Under the pieces are notes generated by a model. It had not been told where the DNA came from, made no database searches, and was given only the letters and a program-made list of their open reading frames with translations. From assembly GCA_017436285.1 (NCBI GenBank), contig JAFSDL010000013.1, positions 89,075-153,074 on the forward strand: DNA of 64,000 nucleotides. Direction: 5' to 3'. The position numbers and the translations under genes are program-made. This document shows, piece by piece, positions 60,701-64,000 of the stretch. Position 1 is the first letter of the stretch, and every line of letters begins with the position of its first letter. This DNA is from Clostridia bacterium (lineage in GTDB: Bacteria > Bacillota > Clostridia > Oscillospirales > Acutalibacteraceae).

Positions 60701-60923
60701 TATATTCGGTCATTTTTCTGAATTGCTCAGGGTAATATTCCTCCATAAGCTCATATCTGTATGAGCCCTCGAAATTGAATTTATATGTAGGGTATTTTTC
60801 AAGCAGATAAAAATTCTGTTTAAAGGTATCGTCTAAATATTGGTCGATACTTTCCTCTAAATCCCAGCTCCATACTGTATCAAGGTGAGCAGTTGCAATT
60901 GTGTAAATCTTTTTCTTTCCCAT
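57747..60923 (-). CDS. glycoside hydrolase family 38 alpha-mannosidase
   Basis: A 1058-residue cytoplasmic enzyme, no signal peptide. The N-terminal zinc motif AHLDTVWSW (H13, D15), the nucleophile in LPDCFGFGW (D126) and a later HHFHDDMPGTSC block (about residue 340) are hallmark GH38 elements. The C-terminal two-thirds forms beta-sandwich domains. Family length is usual. It cleaves alpha-mannosides released from N-glycans or plant mannans. The promoter at 60957-60985 is near consensus, and AGGAGATGTGTT precedes the ATG. Confidence 0.93.
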   Translation of the reverse strand: MGKKKIYTIATAHLDTVWSWDLEESIDQYLDDTFKQNFYLLEKYPTYKFNFEGSYRYELMEEYYPEQFRKMTEYIKQGRWNVCGSAFENGDVNVPSPEALFRNILIGNSYFRNKFGKTSCDIYLPDCFGFGWALPSVMHHANLKGFTTQKLSWGGAFGVPFDTGRWRGVDGNEIYSTLKLGSYSKALDKLRDWDFIEEKFKENEQYDFPWTTVFHGVGDRGGAPKEKSVAFVEQEINKNNESDIKVIAAAADQYYRDIDEQLTPEQKEKLPVWENELVMSEHAIGGYTSRVMSKRWNRRAEDLADIAERSSVIGEYLGTYDYNRESLTRSWKRVLSHHFHDDMPGTSCQRVYKRSWNDLYVSTNQFQSEIDGALSSVARLMDTNACKGTPVTVYNPIEADRHGAVTVRLDNINSDYVKVFDGENEIKCQSKKLSNNKTEITFIADVKSLGTKVYDIRESNSPCSVEGTVSIGNNTLENGKYIVKLNNNGDICSILDKTLNNKELLKAPVEIGLFNYTGSWDWPAWEMNFDEANKKPDRKPTLVKIEELENGPARVAYKVTQKDDRSTFTNIIALTDGGEAVEVYSEIEWHSLQTMAKNVFSFTADNEKALYDLGLGAIERGNMTKQLYEVPAQKWADITDKSGEFGVSVISECKYGWDKFDNNTLRLTVVHTPKYNYRIDSMQSMMDLGLNRYSFAIFSHEGKVGADTQLQARLFTQPMCAVACDKHDGALGTDYSFGSVSTNDIIIRAMKKAEESDEIIVRLGEGTKKNVEGFTLTLGNGIESAREVYASEEHICEARVVDGKLVADFKPYEIKSFALTLKNSAVKGEKAISTPVDLKPNKQLVTKQGKLGDFKYTIPYEITPDNITMGGVDFEIKRTGKNAIICKGQKLTVSNNATKLVLLCNSIDGDKKVKFKIGKKAVEKFIPDAFERPARWDMYDFKETARIKDCKVAYEFTHCHKDFSDVTAKSMYFFAVEIELNGETEITLPKDKDIVILSATEVKGSLGGLATPLCEEVKERKFRFKMTRKEKKQYKKERKLKNLHDKKFYNRKNWGKNY

Positions 60924-60956
60924 AACACATCTCCTATAGTGAAAGTATATGGAAAA

Positions 60957-60985
60957 ATTATATAATATCGGTTGTTGCTTTGCAA
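60957..60985 (-). promoter_or_regulatory. sigma-A promoter of the GH38 gene
   Basis: TTGCAA (60980-60985), a 17-bp spacer and TATAAT (60957-60962) on the minus strand. Confidence 0.75.
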
Positions 60986-61054
60986 CAGAATTTATATGTG
61001 AAAAATCCCCAAATATTCAGGTGTTTTTTTGGCATTATAAATGTTTTAAAATTG

Positions 61055-61082
61055 TTGAAATATATGGGAAAAGAAATATAAT
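61055..61082 (+). promoter_or_regulatory. sigma-A promoter of the oxidoreductase-isomerase operon
   Basis: TTGAAA (61055-61060), a 16-bp spacer and TATAAT (61077-61082), divergent from the GH38 promoter. Confidence 0.75.
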
Positions 61083-61121
61083 AGAAGATGAAAATATCTG
61101 TCTGAAAGGATGGTATAAATT

Positions 61122-62210
61122 ATGGATAAAATTTTGAAAATCGGTATCATCGGTTGCGGTGGTATTGCAAACGGAAAGCATATGCCCGCTCTTAAAAAGG
61201 TTGAGGGTGTAGAAATGGTTGCATTCTGCGATATTATCAGGGAAAGAGCAGAAAAAGCGGCAAAAGAGTTCGGTACTCCCGATGCTGAGGTTTATGAGGA
61301 TTACAAGGAGCTTCTCAAGGATGAAAGCATTGATGTGATTCACGTTTGCACACCTAACCGTTCGCATAGCTTTATTACAATTGACTCTCTTGAAGCAGGT
61401 AAGCACGTTATGTGCGAAAAGCCTATGGCTAAAACCTATGAAGAGGCAAAGGCAATGTGCGAGGCTGCCGAAAGAACGGGTAAAAAGCTTTCTATCGGTT
61501 ATCAGAATCGCCAGACATCTCAGAACCTCTATGTGAAAAAATGTGCAGATAATGGCGATTTCGGTGAGATTTACTATGGTAAAGCTCTTGCTCTTCGTCG
61601 TCGTGCAGTTCCTACATGGGGTGTTTTCCTTAATGAATTTGAGCAGGGTGGCGGTCCTCTTATTGATATCGGTACCCATGCTCTTGATATGACCCTTTGG
61701 GTTATGAATAACTATGAGCCGGAAATGGTTGTTGGTCAGACCTTCCGTAAGCTTGCAGATCAGGAAGAGCAGGGTAATGCCTGGGGCAAATGGGATCCAA
61801 AGGAGTATACAGTTGAGGATTCGGCATTCGGATTTATAAGAATGAAAAACGGTGCAGTTATCAATCTTGAATCAAGCTGGGCGCTTAATATTGCTGATTA
61901 TCACGAAGCGGCATATATGGTTTGCGGTGATAAGGGCGGTGCAGATACTCTTGACGATAAAGCAAGAATCAACTACATAAAGCATCAGCGTCAGTGCATT
62001 GAAGAGCCCAACCTTGATGCAGGCGGCGCTGCATTCTTCGAGGGTCAGAAGGATGGCTCTCCTGCAGAGATGGAAGCATCCTCATGGATTAATGCTATCA
62101 GAACAGATACAGACCCCGTTGTTTTGCCTCGTCAGGCACTTTGCGTAACAAGAATTCTTGAAGCGATTTATGAATCAGCTAAAACAGGTAAACCTGTTTA
62201 CTTTGATTAA
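61122..62210 (+). CDS. Gfo/Idh/MocA-family NAD(P)-dependent oxidoreductase
   Basis: A 362-residue cytoplasmic dehydrogenase acting on a sugar, inositol or aminosugar. The Rossmann fold has IGIIGCGGIANGKHMPAL (about residues 7-24), and the conserved EKP motif is in CEKPMAKTYEEA (about 94-105). The probable catalytic His lies in LIDIGTHALDMTLWV (about 182-196). It heads a probable three-gene operon with two TIM-barrel isomerases, a common arrangement for using inositol-like or modified sugars. AAAGGATGG precedes the start. Confidence 0.9.
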   Translation: MDKILKIGIIGCGGIANGKHMPALKKVEGVEMVAFCDIIRERAEKAAKEFGTPDAEVYEDYKELLKDESIDVIHVCTPNRSHSFITIDSLEAGKHVMCEKPMAKTYEEAKAMCEAAERTGKKLSIGYQNRQTSQNLYVKKCADNGDFGEIYYGKALALRRRAVPTWGVFLNEFEQGGGPLIDIGTHALDMTLWVMNNYEPEMVVGQTFRKLADQEEQGNAWGKWDPKEYTVEDSAFGFIRMKNGAVINLESSWALNIADYHEAAYMVCGDKGGADTLDDKARINYIKHQRQCIEEPNLDAGGAAFFEGQKDGSPAEMEASSWINAIRTDTDPVVLPRQALCVTRILEAIYESAKTGKPVYFD

Positions 62211-62246
62211 AATCGCCCATAGCGTACAACAAAAGGAGTTATATAT

Positions 62247-62975
62247 ATGAAATTTGCAGTACAGTTATATTCTGTTCGTGACCATATTGAAAACGGCAAC
62301 GATATGTTGGAAATTCTCGGCAAGGTTAAGGAAATCGGCTTTGATGGTGTTGAATTCGCAGGTTATTTTGACCTCGATGCTGATGTTCTTCGCGCAAGAT
62401 GTGAAGAATTGGGTCTTGAGGTTGTGGGTAGCCATATGGGTCTTGATGATTTCAAGCCCGAAAATCTAGATAAAACTCTTGCTTATGGTAAAGCTCTCGG
62501 CGCAAAATATCTTGGTGTTGGTGGCGCACCCCATTCTACTTATGAGGAAGCAAAAAACACAGGTGATGTTCTCAGTGCCGCAGGCGTAAAGGCAAGAGAA
62601 ATAGGAATGGATACCTATTACCACAACCACACAGAAGAATTTACCGACCTTAAGGATGGCAAAAATGCTATGGATATCATTTCAGAAAATGGTTGTAAGC
62701 TTGAGGTTGACACATACTGGAGCTTCTGTGCAGGAGTTGATAACAGTAAATATCTTCCCGAAAATAAAGATAAAATTGTGCTTGTTCACATTAAAGACGG
62801 TGTTAATCGTAAGCCTATGGCACTTGGCGAGGGTGAAAACGATTTAGGTAAGGTTCTTGAAGGCGTAAAGGCTATCGGTCTTGATTGGGTTATTCTTGAG
62901 AATGATGACCCTGTTCCGACAGGCCTTGAGGATATTGCTCGCAGCTATGCTTGGTTACAGGAAAATTTCAAATAA
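62247..62975 (+). CDS. sugar phosphate isomerase/epimerase (AP endonuclease 2 superfamily)
   Basis: A 242-residue TIM-barrel protein. QLYSVRDH (about residues 5-12), GFDGVEFAGYF (about 32-42), YYHNHTEEF (about 124-132), LEVDTYW (about 151-157) and HIKDG (about 183-187) form the metal-binding, isomerase-like core. Such proteins act as ketose epimerases or as IolE-like dehydratases with oxidoreductases like its neighbour. AAAGGAG precedes the ATG. The exact reaction is unknown. Confidence 0.87.
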   Translation: MKFAVQLYSVRDHIENGNDMLEILGKVKEIGFDGVEFAGYFDLDADVLRARCEELGLEVVGSHMGLDDFKPENLDKTLAYGKALGAKYLGVGGAPHSTYEEAKNTGDVLSAAGVKAREIGMDTYYHNHTEEFTDLKDGKNAMDIISENGCKLEVDTYWSFCAGVDNSKYLPENKDKIVLVHIKDGVNRKPMALGEGENDLGKVLEGVKAIGLDWVILENDDPVPTGLEDIARSYAWLQENFK

Positions 62976-62993
62976 GAAAAGGATTTTTGAATT

Positions 62994-63965
62994 ATGAAGC
63001 TTGGTGTTCTTACAAATTTATTAGGTTCAGTTTCCCTTGAGGAAGCATTGAAATATTTTAAATCTCTCGGTCTTGAAATGGTTGAAATCGGTTGCGGTGG
63101 TTATCCCGGTAAGGACCACGCAGACCCCGATATTCTTCTTAACGATGAAAAGGCATTGGAGGATTTCAAAGCACTCCTTGAAAAATATGATGTTGAAATC
63201 AGTGCTTTAAGCTGTCACGGTAACCCTGTTCATCCCAACAAGGAAATTGCAAAATCCTTTGATGAGGATATGAGAAAAGCAGTTCTTCTTGCAGAAAAGC
63301 TGGGTGTTCATCAGATTAATACCTTCTCAGGCTGTCCGGGTGACTGCGAAACTGCAAAATATCCCAACTGGGTAACCTGCCCCTGGCCCAATGATTTCGG
63401 TGAAATTCTCGAATATCAGTGGAATCAGGTTCTCATTCCCTATTGGAAGGAATTTGTTAAATTCAGTACCGCTCACGGTGTTGATAAAATTGCTCTTGAG
63501 CTTCACCCGGGCTTCTGCGTTTATAACACAGAAAGTCTCTTGAAGCTTCGTAATGCAGTTGGTAAGGAAATCGGTGCAAACCTTGACCTTTCTCACCTTA
63601 TCTGGCAGGGTATGGACCCCATTGCAGTTATCCGTGCATTAGGCAAAGAGGATGCAATTTTCCATTTCCACGCTAAAGACACCAAAATTGATAAGCTTAA
63701 CACAGGGGTTAACGGTGTTCTTGACACAAAGTCCTATGCAGACGAAATCAATCGTTCCTGGATTTTCCGTTCAGTTGGCTTCGGTAACGGTGAAGGCTAT
63801 TGGCGTGATGTTATCAGTAATCTTCGTATGGTTGGCTATGACTATGCAATTTCCATCGAGCACGAGGATTCACTTATGAGCCAGAATGAAGGCCTTGAAA
63901 AAGCAGTTGCTTTACTTAAAAACTGCATAATCAAGGAAAAGCTTGAGGCTGCCTGGTGGATATGA
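62994..63965 (+). CDS. sugar phosphate isomerase/epimerase (second)
   Basis: A 323-residue TIM-barrel protein of the same superfamily as the preceding one but longer. LGVLTNLLGSVSLEEAL (residues 3-19), GLEMVEIGCGGYPGKDH, LSCHGNPVHPN, ALELHPGFCVYN, NLDLSHLIWQG, FHFHAKDTKID and ISIEHEDSLM are the metal-site blocks. It begins 18 bases after the previous stop, so it is co-transcribed. The region after the stop runs into repeat-like sequence (CGCTTCGCTCACAGTTAAGAG) at the right edge. Confidence 0.88.
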   Translation: MKLGVLTNLLGSVSLEEALKYFKSLGLEMVEIGCGGYPGKDHADPDILLNDEKALEDFKALLEKYDVEISALSCHGNPVHPNKEIAKSFDEDMRKAVLLAEKLGVHQINTFSGCPGDCETAKYPNWVTCPWPNDFGEILEYQWNQVLIPYWKEFVKFSTAHGVDKIALELHPGFCVYNTESLLKLRNAVGKEIGANLDLSHLIWQGMDPIAVIRALGKEDAIFHFHAKDTKIDKLNTGVNGVLDTKSYADEINRSWIFRSVGFGNGEGYWRDVISNLRMVGYDYAISIEHEDSLMSQNEGLEKAVALLKNCIIKEKLEAAWWI

Positions 63966-64000
63966 GTTCGCTTCGCTCACAGTTAAGAGTGAAGAGTGAA

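Overview
The window looks like chromosomal DNA of a low-GC member of the Clostridia, most likely an uncultured gut-type Oscillospiraceae/Ruminococcaceae relative. The grounds are strong Shine-Dalgarno sequences, near-consensus sigma-A promoters with 17-bp spacers, a SCIFF ribosomal peptide with its radical SAM maturase (a Clostridia marker), a dockerin-like secreted protein, a G5/3D-domain wall protein and many glycan-degrading enzymes. I see no prophage, transposase, conjugation module or CRISPR array. Genus-level identity is not claimed.

Layout. 1-5950: gltX (running off the left edge), a small membrane protein, a histidine phosphatase, the RNase P RNA, a NUDIX hydrolase and a secreted fibronectin-III repeat protein. 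6004-9849: a two-gene membrane system (DUF5058 type), a YfcE-like phosphoesterase, a three-gene cluster of small proteins of unknown function, a palindromic MITE-like element and a small membrane protein. 9943-14174: rhaA-rhaD for L-rhamnose, a P-loop ATPase and an OGG-type DNA glycosylase. 14750-19017: a tail-anchored small protein, a DUF4143 ATPase, a HAD-PHP fusion and a membrane protein. 19088-26361: an apparent operon (dockerin-like secreted protein, cyclophilin, GPH sugar symporter) downstream of a TetR regulator, then a second, larger FN3-repeat protein. 26415-33094: tatD, metG, a family 2 glycoside hydrolase and cca. 33756-35992: a G5/3D wall protein and a membrane-anchored unknown. 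36318-44373: the arginine operon argG-H-C-J-B-D-F under a strong promoter with probable ArgR boxes. 44354-50789: two paralogous metallophosphoesterases around a GH2 enzyme and a propeller/alpha-barrel protein. 51462-52534: a structured leader with a terminator-like hairpin ahead of a lipoprotein gene. 53090-56179: tRNA-Pro(GGG), an Orn/Lys/Arg-decarboxylase-family enzyme and the SCIFF pair scfB-scfA. 56341-63965: a PiT phosphate transporter, a GH38 alpha-mannosidase and a divergent oxidoreductase/isomerase operon for sugar or inositol-type substrates.

How it fits together. Many genes point to uptake and intracellular breakdown of plant or host glycans (rhamnose isomerase/aldolase, GPH symporter, two GH2 enzymes, GH38, propeller/alpha-barrel hydrolase, Gfo/Idh and TIM-barrel isomerases). 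This sits among housekeeping genes (tRNA synthetases, cca, rnpB, arginine biosynthesis). The glycosidases lack signal peptides and so probably work on imported oligosaccharides.

The most unusual feature is the intergenic DNA. It carries several families of short modular repeats: a MITE-like palindrome, a two-part REP-like module, 58-bp and 115-bp tandem arrays, and an array of alternating 10-mers and mini-hairpins. It also holds a duplicated tRNA 3' end, a 26-bp inverted repeat beside the tetR gene, and a candidate structured RNA upstream of the lipoprotein gene. All calls come from reading the sequence; no database search was possible.
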